NCBI RefSeq assembly: GCF_026213295.1
Contig: NC_079418.1
Span: forward strand, 10,180,752 to 10,244,751
From: Gadus chalcogrammus
Lineage: Eukaryota; Chordata; Actinopteri; Gadiformes; Gadidae
Direction of reading: 5' to 3'
Length of the DNA stretch: 64,000 nt
The notes under the pieces were generated by a model. That model saw only the letters and a program-made list of their open reading frames with translations, was not told where the DNA came from and did not search any database. A program made the translations under genes and the position numbers. This document shows, piece after piece, positions 33,296 through 44,055 of the stretch. Positions within the stretch are counted from its first letter, which is position 1, and every line of letters begins with the position of its first letter.

Positions 33296-35133
33296 CTATA
33301 ATGGAATCAAGCACTTTAAGTTTCACAAGAAATAACAATTTTACATTGTATATTAATACAACAACAAACAATTTGACATTGTATAATAAGACAACATGCG
33401 GGTTTATGTGCTTACATCAGGATCACTCCTGTTGGGGGATCCAAGCAGGACTTCCTCCAACTCCTCATCTGATTAGAATGTGATGACATTCTCTCTATGG
33501 ATTAAACACAAATTGTAACTTTATGTGCATCATGTTATATCTGTAAATAAAGCAATAGTAAAAACTAAATAAATAACTGTAGGTGGTGGCAATGGGGAGC
33601 TTGGGACAATGGTATTCTCAAAAAGTAGGATTCTCCAAAAAGTAATTTTACCCATTTCCCTTTATATCATCAAGTATCTTTCTGTGTAGTATGTAGCCAA
33701 TGATAATGACAGCAAACACCAAGACTCAAGGCTTCATTTGTGTGCATGCCATTACAAGACATTAGAATGGAATTATAATCACTTGCCTTAGCATAGCTTC
33801 ATGTTCTCCACTGACTGAAGATGCATTGCTATGGAAGGGGGGAAAGTGAAGTTATAGCGGTCGGCTGATTTAAAAATATCCCAGAGGAACAGAGACTTTG
33901 TGAACTTTTTGATTGACAAGAAGTGGACAATGAATCTCATTCTCTTTTACACTGTTCCTTCTATGATGAACTAAAGAGTACCTTTTGTAAATTAACTGTT
34001 GGCTCAAAACCCTGAAATATTCTGGATTAATGATGATGGAATGTTTGTTTACCTTCAATGTTTATACGTTAGCCTCTTTTGTTACTAAAGCCAGCATGAA
34101 CCGTGAGGATGGTTTATATCTTTAATGTTAGTATTGTTTAGCATCTACTTTTGGTTTTAGGTCCGTCTATGTTTTATAATGGTGTCTTGTGGGCTGGGCA
34201 CGCTAATGCATGACACAATAATAAAAAAAAATCAAAATATAACAGTAACAGACTCAAACCCACAGTCAGCGAGTATAACATTTATCAAATCCATAGCTAA
34301 TCTCTAGGATGGCTTTCTTGAAAAACAAGTGATTTACCTCACTGATGCTCTAGGATGGAAATCTGGTATGGCAGGGGATAATTCATTCTCAGGGGCAGGA
34401 CTAAGAAACCAAAAATAACATCTCAGCTTTTAGATATTAATTCCAAGACATTGCCTTGCCCATGTTGCAAGTTATAGTTCCACAAATACCCCTTACTTTG
34501 TTATAGGTCCGGGTGGCTCAAGGTTTTCTGTGGTGGTGGGGTTGCTGTAGAGCAATAAGTCATGAGTCAGAATATAACCTTATTACCAGAGACAAACGGG
34601 ACAACTTAAACAATGTGAAGTAGGCCAAAACAAGAAAAAAACACTTGCCTCATTGTGAGTTCCTCACTGGTGGAATTCTAAAGGAAATTAACAGCATTAA
34701 TTTAAAGCACGACATATTACATTACATAATACAAAATGTAAACAGTAGGCCACTACTTCCGAGCAACTCTTGGTTCGTCTACCTCATCTCTAAGGTTTTT
34801 TTTGTGTCTGGGAGAATTCTACAACCAATCTCAGAATATCTGCAATCAAGCCACCTCCAACAGATTTTAATTGTATAGCCCGGTTCCTGTTGCTAAGGCC
34901 TGGTAGCATGTCCTCAAAGTAAAGTTGCAGAGCATGTCTAATTCTGATCTCAAAGAAAAACAAAATGTAGCAAATTAGGCAAATCCACTCGCCATCACCC
35001 ACCTAGCACATGCAATAGTAAACAGCCATGACCATCCCCTGAACTTATTTTTCATAATTCTCCCATCTGGCCGCAGATACAGAGTACTGGACTGGGAAAA
35101 AGGCCCACTTTAAAATACGATATTTCTTATTTC

Positions 35134-35856
35134 TGTTGGGAAAAATAACCTGATGAACACATCACATGGCAGTCACATTACAATATAGTCAACTCTTGCT
35201 CTAACCCAACGAACACAAACATGATAATATATAGTCAGGTCAAGGCCGGAGCTGAAGGCCCCATCTCCCAGGCTGGCAGATGGTGGACACTCAGACAATG
35301 CACCAGTCATCCTCAAGAACGGGAGAGCCACATTAATTTATCACACAGGAGACATATTGAGAGCTCTTCCCCGTTAGGAGGAACCAAGAGATACCCCTGC
35401 CCACACCAGGGGCCTGAGAGCCACATTAAATTATCACACAGGAGACATTTTGGGGGGGCACTCCCCCGTTTTAATTTATCACACCGGAGACACGAGGAGC
35501 TCTCCCCCGTTACGAAGCTCTCCCAGGGCCTGGGATCCAAGACCAAGCAAAACACACAGAACCACACACACCTCAAACGCACACACCTCATCGAGAGGAG
35601 GATACAGCATAAAAACTGTACCACACAGGGACTCTTCACCCTTCTTCTGAAGCAGACCTTCCACGGAGGCGAAGCTCCGGACGAACCATCAGCGCTGATT
35701 AGGGACTTAGACATATTCGATTTCTCACGCTTTATGACTCTGTATAACCGTTGCCACTTTACTTAATAAATCCAAGGTCCTCGTGCCAACAGACTTTATT
35801 ACCTCTCCGTCTCATTTCATCTGGTCCAGTAACTAGACAGATCGTTTTTCCCCACA
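35134..35856 (+). mobile_element. Solo LTR 2 (723 bp), same family as LTR 1
   Basis: Starts TGTTGGGAAAAATAACC and ends TCGTTTTTCCCCACA. The 4-bp duplication TTTC flanks it (35130-35133 and 35857-35860). It is highly similar to 29891-30604 in the same orientation. The different target duplications show two independent insertions, each reduced by LTR-LTR recombination, rather than the two ends of one provirus. It lies in an intron of the HECT pseudogene, opposite to its strand. Confidence 0.9.
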
Positions 35857-36743
35857 TTTCTTACGCTGCCACATAACATCTAACCTTGACTGTTTTGTGA
35901 AAACAATTATCCCCATGGAGACATTGAAGAACCCAACCTAAAAATCCCTGTGAGCTCAATTAATTCAGACCAGTCAATTAAGCATTTCATTCTTATAAAG
36001 AGAATTGATCCATCTTCAGCAGTTGTGTGTGATTATATCTACGATGATCACAAAGGTCATGTTTTCCATGCTGCCATACCACCCGTCCCCACTTTACTGT
36101 GTGATATATTAGCTGACCTTTGGCCGAAGGTATAAATTGGACCGTTGCAGTGCCTGGTGGGTATGAATGTCCATTGGGCACTGCTGTGTGAGGGGCACCA
36201 CCTCCCGCTGTCGATTTACCCGGCAATGTTCGAATTCATCAGGCACCTGTGAGAAATCATTAGAATTTGTAAGGCAGAGAAGAGGAAAACACGTGCACCA
36301 TCTGTTGTATGTCACTATTAAAACCGTAGGTTTTGGAAATACCATTGCATATCGGTGTTGGGCAATTACTCTTAAAATAGCTAATTGAAAAGCTAGAACA
36401 TACCCCAGTAATGTTGTCCCGGAATAACTGATGGAACTGCTGGGGTGTGAGGTCCAGGACCACCACAACCCTAACGGGCGCTGTGGCATCTACGAACAGA
36501 CAAAGACATGTTGTGGTACTTCAGCAGTGAGAGAGGAGGCAATACTACTCAGATACTCAAGAGCTTACATGAAGGCCAATACGATGGAAAATCTCAATAG
36601 TCTACATGACAACACTCCATCCACCTTACCTCTGTATTTATGGCTCAAAATAAATGGTTATAAGGGTGTAACTGGCTGTAATCACAAAATCGTATACATC
36701 CAAACTACCTCTACCAAAAAAAAGCTATCGACTTACCATCTCT

Positions 36744-37279
36744 CAGGGTGCACTCACACTAGGCCATCTGGCCGTGGCTGTGGCCGTTTTCACGCCTAAC
36801 CGTGCTAAAATCTGCCAGTGTGAGTGTGGCCAGTCTGGCCAGGCCAGGCCAATTTGGCCACTTGGGAGAGGTGTGCTGCTACGGTACGGGCCGCTTCGGT
36901 ACAGATGCTAATGAGCCGAGACGCACACACGCACGGCTACGCAACCTGAGCTGGATGACGTTTAGTCCATACGACGACCACGGACATAATAAAGGCGACA
37001 AGACTTCTTGCCCATTAAACGATAACCATATATCCAAATAAGCAACAGACTCGGCAAAGTGCGAACTGTGTTCTGTGTTGTTGTCCATTGTTGTTAAAAC
37101 TCTGACTGGCTTACGACGTGATGACGTATGTACAAGAGCCTACCGTGGCCAGGCCACAGTTGCGACGGCCAACGGCCTAGTGTGAGTGCAGGCCAGAGAA
37201 CAATGGGGCCATTTGACCACGGTTAGGTGTGAAAACGGCCAACGGCCACGGCCAGGTGGCCTAGTGTGAGTGCACCCTA
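36744..37279. mobile_element. MITE with CAGGGTGCACTCACACTAGG ends (536 bp)
   Basis: The left end CAGGGTGCACTCACACTAGG faces its complement at the right, with first base different (TAGGGTGCAC). GGCCGTGGC/GCCACGGCC motifs recur inside. The form suits hAT-type MITEs, but I could not match an 8-bp duplication. It lies in an intron of the HECT pseudogene. Confidence 0.8.
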
Positions 37280-37905
37280 AGCCTCAAAGAAGTAATGTCA
37301 CTATTTAGGACTGCAACTTTAATGGTTATTTGTCGGGGCCTTCCTGTCCTGGTGCCTCGCCTCCTTCTGGGCACTGACCTGGCACCTGGCTCCTGCCTAA
37401 TGCCCTGTAGTCTACATCCAAAATGTTAAGAGCATGTTTGTATGCCCCTTACGAAAATGAAAATAGAAACAAGAACATTTCATTTAGTCCTTCTAGTTCC
37501 AGTTTGCTCGTGCTAGGCTAGCACGTGGCAACGGGCAATACTAGCCTGCTAATAAAACTTTTTTTATTTATTTTTTGACGGCACAGCGATCCGGGGCTAT
37601 TCCCAAAGATCAGGGGCGTAAGAGCCGGTCGGAAATTGCCGAGGTCTAACAACGCACCCTGGCCGACATCGTGACGAAAGAAAACGGAACAAAAGGTTTA
37701 CGGTGTAGTCAGATTGTCCCAATCGTGTAGGCTAATACACAAAAATTACCTTACCTGTCCATGACTGAAGACCCCTCTTGCCTGGACTTTCAAGTTATAA
37801 TTCTGTTTATATGGGCATCAACCTATCTCGCAGCTCAGTCATATTTCGGTGCCGGATTCGTGCTGGCCTCTCAGACATCTTGAATGATTTTTTAAACCGT
37901 CAAAC

Positions 37906-38208
37906 TGTTACGATTAGCGGTGCAGGCAGGCAGGTAGGACCCAGATGCAGACAGTTTAGGGAGAACAGCACTTTATTCTGCCAAAAGGCTAAGGCAAGGA
38001 AGGCAAGGAGCAAGGCAACACAGGTTGACAACTGAGAAACACGCAGGACGAATAACCACAATGACAGCACGAGGAATACAAATAGGAAAGACAAGGCTGG
38101 TAGTAACAAACGCAACGAGGAACAGCTGAGACACATTAGGGGAGGGTAGGCAGTAATCAACACAAGAGGGAAACACAGGGAAACACCAAAACACGACACA
38201 CCATGACA
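37906..38208 (-). mobile_element. 3' LTR of a minus-strand LTR retroelement (303 bp)
   Basis: In minus-strand sense it starts TGTCATGGTGTGTCGTG and ends CGCTAATCGTAACA, with an AATAAA signal (GCAGAATAAAGTGC). It is directly preceded by a polypurine tract (TTAAGGGGGGGGTAC at 38209-38223), which primes plus-strand DNA synthesis in LTR elements. No matching 5' LTR is seen in the window. It ends 28 bp from the putative first HECT exon. Confidence 0.7.
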
Positions 38209-38489
38209 GTACCCCCCCCTTAAGGGTCGACTCCCAAGCGACCCACGACAAGCAAAAAAAAAACGAAGAAAGTCAAACCCAAATCGGGTGGGTGGAGGGG
38301 AGCCAGGAGGAGGGAAGCGAAAAAAATAAATTGACTGGGGCAGAGCGGAGGGGTGTCAGGCGGGCGGCCAGAAACTGCCCCAGGGCATGGCAGGGAGCCT
38401 CAGGCGGACGGCCTGGGGGGCAAGCAGAGGCAGAGTGAAGGCGGAACCCTTGAGGAGGCCGGCGGCAAGGACGATGAGGGCTCAGTCCC

Positions 38490-39692
38490 TCAGGAGCCTG
38501 CATCGGCAAAGAAACCCCTCTGAAGGCCGGCAGCGGCGAAGGCGGAACCCTTTAGGAGGCCGGCGAAGGCGAGGTAGAGGGCGGGTCCCCTCTGGAAGAA
38601 GGCCAGGTAGAGGGCGGGTCCCCTCTGGAAGAAGGCCAGGTAGAGGGCGGGTCCCCTCTGGAAGAAGGCCAGGTAGGGTCCCCTCTGAAGGAAGGCCAGG
38701 TAGGGTCCCCTCTGAAGGAAGGCCAGGTAGAGGGCGGACCCCCTCTGGAAGCAGGGACCCCTCAGGAAGGCAAGGTAGAGGGCGGGTCCCCTCAGGAGGA
38801 AGGCGAGGTAGAGGGCGGACCCCCTCTGGAAGGCGGGACCCCTCAGGAAGGCAAGGTAGAGGCTGGTCCCCTCTGGAGGAAGGCGAGGTAGAGGGCGGAC
38901 CCCCTCTGGAAGGCGGGACCCCTCAGGAAGGCAAGGTAGAGGGCGGGTCCCCACTGGAGGAGGGCAAGGTAGAGGGCGGTTCCCCTCTGGAGGAAGGCCA
39001 GGTAGAGGGCGGACCCCCTCTGGAGGAAGGCCAGGTAGAGGGCGGGACCCCTCAGGAAGGCAAGGTAGAGGGCGGGTCCCCTCTGGAGGAAGGCCAGGTA
39101 GAGGGCAGACCCCCTCTGGATGGCCAGGTAGGGAGCGGACCCCCTCTGGAGGAAGGCCAGGTAGAGAGCGGACCCCCTCTGGAGGAAGGCCAGGTAGAGG
39201 GCGGACCCCCTCTGGAAGGCGGGACCCAACAGGCAGGAGCGGAGGGCGTGCCTCCCCTGGACGGTCTGGAGGGCGGGCCCCCTCCGGCAGGAGCAGAGGC
39301 CGGACCCCCTCTGGAAGGAGAGGAGTGGGCTCAGGAACCGGACAGGGCTCGGGGACCGGAGTCAGTGCGGGAGCTGGAGTGCCAGGAGGAACCGGGTGGT
39401 ACCCCAAACTCACCACCCCCACTCTGATTGTCCATAAGGGAGGAGGCTGGTAGCTGGGGACCGGGGGCAGAGGCTGGTAGCTGGGGACCGGGGGCAGAGG
39501 CTGGTAGCTGGGGACCGGGGGCAGAGGCTGAGAGCAGGAGCGTGGAGGCTTAGGCCGGTCACCAAAGTCCGGTGGCAGTGGCATGTAGCTCTCCGGCCAA
39601 AAGGTTGTGGGGTTGAGCAGCTCGACTGCCCACTCGGGTAAGGCGTCCTCCAACTCGGGCCTTGATGCAACAGCCCTGCACGTACGCCCCAA
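38490..39692 (-). CDS. Proline-rich repeat ORF of an LTR retroelement
   Basis: A 400-residue open frame. The start reads RPELEDALPEWAVELLNPTT, FWPESYMPLPPDFGDRPKP, then three SYQPLPPVP units. The long middle consists of 11-residue repeats such as PEGVRPLPGLP. I see no catalytic motif. It lies just upstream of a polypurine tract and LTR on the same strand, so I infer it is the last ORF of that retroelement, expanded by a 33-bp minisatellite. The plus strand is also open over much of it (38387-39427) because the repeat unit is a multiple of three; I regard that frame as a shadow. Function unknown. Confidence 0.5.
   Translation of the reverse strand: MGRTCRAVASRPELEDALPEWAVELLNPTTFWPESYMPLPPDFGDRPKPPRSCSQPLPPVPSYQPLPPVPSYQPLPPVPSYQPPPLWTIRVGVVSLGYHPVPPGTPAPALTPVPEPCPVPEPTPLLPEGVRPLLLPEGARPPDRPGEARPPLLPVGSRLPEGVRPLPGLPPEGVRSLPGLPPEGVRSLPGHPEGVCPLPGLPPEGTRPLPCLPEGSRPLPGLPPEGVRPLPGLPPEGNRPLPCPPPVGTRPLPCLPEGSRLPEGVRPLPRLPPEGTSLYLAFLRGPAFQRGSALYLAFLLRGPALYLAFLRGPCFQRGSALYLAFLQRGPYLAFLQRGPYLAFFQRGPALYLAFFQRGPALYLAFFQRGPALYLAFAGLLKGSAFAAAGLQRGFFADAGS
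38575..39215. repeat. 33-bp minisatellite (about 19 variant units)
   Basis: Units of GAGGGCGGGTCCCCTCTGGA followed by AGAAGGCCAGGTA or variants, sometimes shortened by multiples of three. The array keeps the minus-strand frame open. Confidence 0.88.
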
Positions 39693-40650
39693 AACAGATA
39701 GTCCTGTTAACTAGTAGCTACAAGCAACATCGTCATGCAGGCTAATAGGCAGCCTGGGCACGTAACGTACCTATGACTATAGGTAATTGAGCTAAGCTAG
39801 CAGCTACAGGCTGACAAAATATTGCGTTAGTATTTAATTTTTCATTCGCTTGTTTAGCTGTGTATGGCAGTTAACAATGTTGGTGTAGGCCTATTACAAA
39901 TATTTATGTGGGTAGGCTACTCCAACCTCGTTGCTGATCGATATGTAACCATTTATTTGTATAGAAATGATTGATAGCATTTTACATAGTTGGATGGAAT
40001 CTGTTTCTTAAGCATAACATAACATAATTATCAGCCTTTGATTGATATCCAGTCATTTTTTGCGGAGACATATTCCTGTTCCCCACTTGTATTGGAGTGA
40101 ACGGAGATATCTACTTCTGGGCCCCTTGAATCGAGGGACCCGTCCACAGCCCTCTTAAACAGCTGCAATACCAGGCTTGGCCGCTGAGCACTGGTGGATT
40201 GCGGAAGTATGCACTGTTCCTGGGGGCTTGTACCATAGATATATATATCTATGGCTTGTACCCTGCGACATTGCGCAGTTTTTATAGGAATGAATGGGCG
40301 CCATTTTGGAATCCGCTGTCCATTCTATAATAGCTCCATGGTCCAGACTCTGTACAAATGACATGAAGTACGAGAGCTGGTAGGACCAGGCTACGTCATA
40401 AGTAGTTATTTCGAAACAAAATCGAAAGGATACAATTGACATTTCGATATCATGGGTATATGTGTCTACACAAACAATAATAGGTAGCCTACTAATTAAT
40501 CAAAAAAATATTAACAAATATGTAAAATTGTATGTACGCTATATACCTCCTTTATTCTACTTCATTTAAGAATGCTCGATTCTGATTGGCTGGGAGGGGT
40601 GCATTAATCCGGCATATTGCCCGCTGACTTGTCGGTTCTACTTGCTGCTT
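39693..40650. other. No gene recognised; one flanked palindrome
   Basis: Only short frames. The 22-bp palindrome CCATAGATATATATATCTATGG-type core at 40233-40254 sits between two copies of CTTGTA (40227-40232 and 40255-40260). No element or exon is otherwise supported. Confidence 0.45.
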
Positions 40651-40699
40651 ACTGAGCCAACCCTGTCTCGTCAAAATTACGTTCCCAGAGAACTATTCG

Positions 40700-41340
40700 G
40701 CATTCTCAATTACGTTTGTCATAAAACGTATTTTGTCCGCGATTACGTTTTATTGAACGTATTGCAAATACGTTCGTCCTCAGCCTATTTTTGCCATTCA
40801 TTAACCTCTAGGATTATGTTTGGTTGAAACGTATCCCAGATAGGTTAAATGTCAACGTATAGCACATTATTGTCATTAAGGCATATCTTCCTTTCAGGGA
40901 ACGTTTCATTTAACGTATTTTGTCTGGAAAACGTATCTTGGCTGTGGATACGTGTTATTGAACATATCGCAAATACGTTCGTTGTCAACCTATTTTTTGC
41001 CATTCATGTTACCTCTAGGATTATGTTTGGTTGAAACGTATTCCAAATATGTTAAATGTCAACGTATAGCACATTATTGTCATTAAGGCATATTTCCCTT
41101 TCGGGAAACGTTTCATTTAACGTTATTTTGTCCCTGATTACGTCTTATTGAACATATTGCAAATAGGTTCGTTCTCAACATTTTTGTTGTTATTTATTTA
41201 AGCTACCTCTTGGATTACAGGCTACATTTAATTGAAACGTATCCTTAATAGGCTACGTTAAATTTCGATAACACATTATTGTCAGCATATAGGCATAGGT
41301 CTACCTCTCGGGGAAGCGTACGTTTGATTGTAATGTTAAT
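40700..41340. repeat. ~200-bp tandem repeat, three units
   Basis: Blocks with TATTGAACGTATTGCAAATA, then CATTAACCTCTAGGATTATG-like, GGTTGAAACGTAT, TCAACGTATAGCACATTATT and AACGTTTCATTTAACG recur at about 40751, 40957 and 41147. Units one and two are closest; the third is more diverged. A truncated fourth begins near 41760. Confidence 0.85.
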
Positions 41341-41710
41341 AGTCCAACGTTATATCAACATGTCACAAGAGGAGAAATTAGCTGCTGACGGGGTAACTGT
41401 AGGAGCGGGGGTTGCTTTGTTGATTTCTATATCTAGGGCTATAGCTGCGGTCAAAGCGGGAAGTGTGCGTTGTCTGGGCGGCTGCCTGAACTGAGCTGCA
41501 GGAAATTATGTTCACACGTTTCTTCATTCATTCATGAAGGCTATACCGGTGAACGGTGACGTCAGACTCACGCCCACCTACAAACCAATCAATGGCCAGT
41601 ATCAGCCTGTCCTCTCGGAAAATACGACCACGTTGGTTTGTTCCGCCAAAGATTACGACCCATTGGAATTTATCCAAAACGAGCGAACGAGGCCCTCTAC
41701 ATGTGCGGGA

Positions 41711-41816
41711 ACCCTTTCTCATCAAAATTACGTTCCCAGAGAACTATTCGGCATTCTCAATTACATTTGTCTAAAAAACGTTTTTGTCCGTGATTACGTT
41801 TTATTGAACATATTGT
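41711..41816 (+). repeat. Internal direct copy of the 74-bp terminal sequence
   Basis: ACCCTTTCTCATCAAAATTA, continuing through CCCAGAGAACTATTCGGC, repeats the left terminal repeat in the same orientation with a few changes and runs on into the tandem-unit sequence up to TTGAACATATTG. Confidence 0.85.
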
Positions 41817-42035
41817 AATGACCTCGCCGGTGACATAACGATGTCGAGTCATTAGTAATTGAAGGAACTTTTAATGGACCAAAACCAGGTCACTGAAACC
41901 CGTAACCAACGGCAGAAATCCCACCCAAAACAAACCCCGGTTACCCCGGCAACCCCCAACACGGTCTCACTCACGTGCAGGCCCCCACCCTCGTGTTCTT
42001 CCAAGGCCCTCCCCCAGCTGACCTAATGATTCGCC

Positions 42036-42102
42036 CCCACACACACACACACACACAAGCACACACAAGCACACACACGCACGCACAGACACACAGACAC
42101 AG

Positions 42103-42133
<31 letters not shown>

Positions 42134-42142
42134 CGCACACGG
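42036..42142. repeat. (CA)n microsatellite
   Basis: About 100 bp of CA repeats with interruptions (AAGC, CACGC, CAGACA). It lies inside the 40658-42689 element. Confidence 0.9.
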
Positions 42143-43186
42143 TGCATTTCGCTGCTAAAACAACAACAAAAAATATTCCCTCAAATAGTATTACTTTCAA
42201 AACGTTGGCCAAAATGGCCAATAATATCATTTTTTATTTGGGATGCTTCTAGGACATTTCGGGTGGATTTTGAACGGTATGTGGGGGGCACGTTTTTTGC
42301 AGGACCTGGCAACCCTGCGCTGTTGCCCGAGATCTGGATCCACCCCGGTCTCCTTTTGACCTTTTGACCCCAGACTTCTGGGGGAATAGCTGAATCAATT
42401 CATTAGTCAATCAGAAGCATGTAAATATCTTCACGGTGGCGTAAGAGGACGAACAAGGTGTCCTTCAACATCTACGCTTCCAGGCGATTGCAACGGTGCC
42501 ACACATGAGCATATTCGAACATGTTTAATGGTAGTAATTAGCTGTCGAAATTGGAGGCCTTAATCAATACTGAGCAGCTATTGATTTGCTTCCCGATAAA
42601 GATTAGTCACAAATGATACGTTTTATGACAAACGTAATTGAGAATGCCGAATAGTTCTCTGGGAACGTAATTTTGACGAGACAGGGTTGACTGAGCACAG
42701 TAGATCAATACGCCGCTTGTATCGTTTTCTATCACATACATTTCAAACATGAGGTCCATTGTAAATGGACGAATTCAAGGTCAATTTTAATCTATTTGTA
42801 GTAGGGAAGACATTCGAGGACTGGCTAAAGACCGACGATGACGACGAAATCAAAAAAACCAAAGACAAGGCCCAGGGTACCCGTTTCCGAAATCTGACAG
42901 ATGAGGAGCTGCGTACAATTGAAGACGCGGCCCTTGAAGCAAACACCAAAAAGTCAACTGCCTTTGCTATCAAGGTGTTCACCGAGTGGAAGAGCCACCA
43001 GAAGGATAGACTGACAGTGACAATTGACCCGGACACCTGCAGTGCCGAAGAACTTAACGAATTGTTAAGACCTTTTTGTGCTACAGTTCAGAGCGCAGTA
43101 GGCAAGCCATACAGTGTGGCAACAATGACCAGCATCAGAGCCTCACTGAACCGTCATTTCTCGAGGTTCAATTTATATGCAGACAG

Positions 43187-44055
43187 TAGGGATGGGCACG
43201 AGTAGTAAATTCCAAACTCGAGTGATCGAAGGAATTCCTCGAGGATCAATCGAGTACTCGTTTAATCAAATCTATTTTTAGAATGCAACGCATCTGCAGC
43301 AGGAATAGGCCTATAATGAACGGCAATATAACCAACCAAACATGTAATGCTTATTCTCCATCAAAACAGTCAGAGTTATCAGAGTATTCATTATTTATTT
43401 TTGCAAACGTTCAAAACACATTTTCCTTACAAAAATAAATATGCGTCTCACAATTTAAATCACGTCGAACGGTTTAAAAAAACAAAAACGAAACAAGTAG
43501 CATTGCAAATAATTTAAAGATGCAAATAAAACGGCAGCAAATGGACTATGGAAATACTCAGCGTTGTGATCTTCTCGTCCGGGATTACGGCTGCGTCTTG
43601 CGGCGGTGAAATAGCTGACACACTTAGTTGCTGCGGGTCTGCTTTCCCGAACTCACCGTTGTGTTTCAGGAGCATATGTTGCCGCATAGTACTTGTAGTA
43701 CTCTGGTAGCTCGATTTCGCTTTGCATATTTTACATTTCACCTTATGATCTCCTATTACTTTAAAGTATTTCAATTCTTCGCTGCGCTTTGCTTTAACCG
43801 CCATCTCTTAACTTTTTGAATTCTGGCGTGCCTGCACATGGCACGGCACGCGCCACACAGAAATTGATAGATTGATACATTTCATTTACTTTGTGCCCAC
43901 GGCATGTATTAGTGGCGCCGCACAGAAAATTGATACATTTGCTTCAGAAAACTTTGTTTGTGTGCGTATATGCAAACTCGAGTTTGCCTGTACACCAACC
44001 GAGTTCTTTTGTAACGAGGAGTACTCGAGTAATCGATTCCTCACGCCCATCCCTA
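43187..44055. mobile_element. hAT MITE (869 bp) inside the Crypton coding exon
   Basis: Starts TAGGGATGGGCACGAGTA and ends CACGCCCATCCCTA, with CTCGAGT/ATCGATT subterminal motifs. Flanks are GCAGACAG (43179-43186) and GCGGACAG (44056-44063), an 8-bp duplication with one mismatch. It interrupts the codon for Ser141 of the Crypton gene. It retains the start of its own transposase gene on the minus strand. Confidence 0.93.
43560..43804 (-). pseudogene. BED zinc-finger N-terminus of a hAT transposase
   Basis: From the Met at 43804 the product reads MAVKAKRSEELKYFKVIGD, then VKCKICKAKSSYQSTTSTMR and QHMLLKHNGEF: a BED zinc finger (CxxC ... HxxxxH) with the aromatic residue before it. The frame runs into non-coding sequence before 43514. 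The catalytic domain was lost, so this hAT is a deletion derivative of a coding element. Confidence 0.75.

Larger units (their letters stand above)
30878..37878 (-). pseudogene. HECT-domain protein gene (G2E3-like fish family), decayed
   Basis: A multi-exon minus-strand gene. Candidate exons: 37878-37823 (MSERPARIRHRNMTELRD), 37786-37755, 36489-36404 (RVVVVLDLTPQQFHQLFRDN), 36246-36118 (VPDEFEHCRVNRQREV), small acidic exons near 34500, 34400 and 33471-33416 (DEELEEVLLGSPNRSD), then the HECT domain: 33295-33116 (VLRSACAALSKTYFG, GGPRREFFR), 32879-32609 (LLMLEVQSFLGIFDGRPGEL, 90 intact codons), 32402-32248, 31885-31648 (GSNRWEMEESTLSLFEDWLL) and 31132-30878 (IFLTGADCLPPPGFSDR, stop). HECT enzymes pass ubiquitin through a catalytic Cys near the C-terminus. 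Here that position in FASTFASLFLP is Phe. Three single-base frameshifts (near 33255, 31770 and 31105) also break it. Splice sites are otherwise sound. Confidence 0.72.
40658..42689. mobile_element. Unclassified DNA element, 74-bp perfect TIRs, 7-bp duplication
   Basis: The left 74 bp (starting CAACCCTGTCTCGTCAAAAT) and the right 74 bp (42616-42689) are exact complements. The 7-bp sequence ACTGAGC flanks both ends (40651-40657 and 42690-42696). Inside are three ~200-bp tandem units (40700-41340), a direct third copy of the terminal sequence (41711-41816) and a (CA)n run. Internal ORFs (41279-41494, 41534-41818) match nothing I recognise, so no transposase is evident. Perfect TIRs imply recent movement. 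A 6-7-bp duplication is reported for the Dada superfamily, but that link is only a guess. Confidence 0.85.

Noticed and set aside
34790..35002. Ninth exon of the HECT gene (IRHALQLYFEDMLPGL)
   Set aside because: An acceptor-like AG precedes it, but I cannot match it to the family or fit its phase, and it ends in a stop. Left out of the exon list.
35221..35766. 181-residue ORF in the second LTR
   Set aside because: It lies wholly within a solo LTR and follows its tandem repeats; open by chance.
29891..35856. A single provirus bounded by two LTRs
   Set aside because: The two LTRs have different 4-bp target duplications and the DNA between them holds HECT exons, not retroviral genes.
38387..39427. 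Plus-strand 346-residue Arg/Gly-rich ORF
   Set aside because: Shadow of the 33-bp minisatellite; the minus-strand frame has a plausible non-repetitive N-terminus and sits in order with a polypurine tract and LTR.
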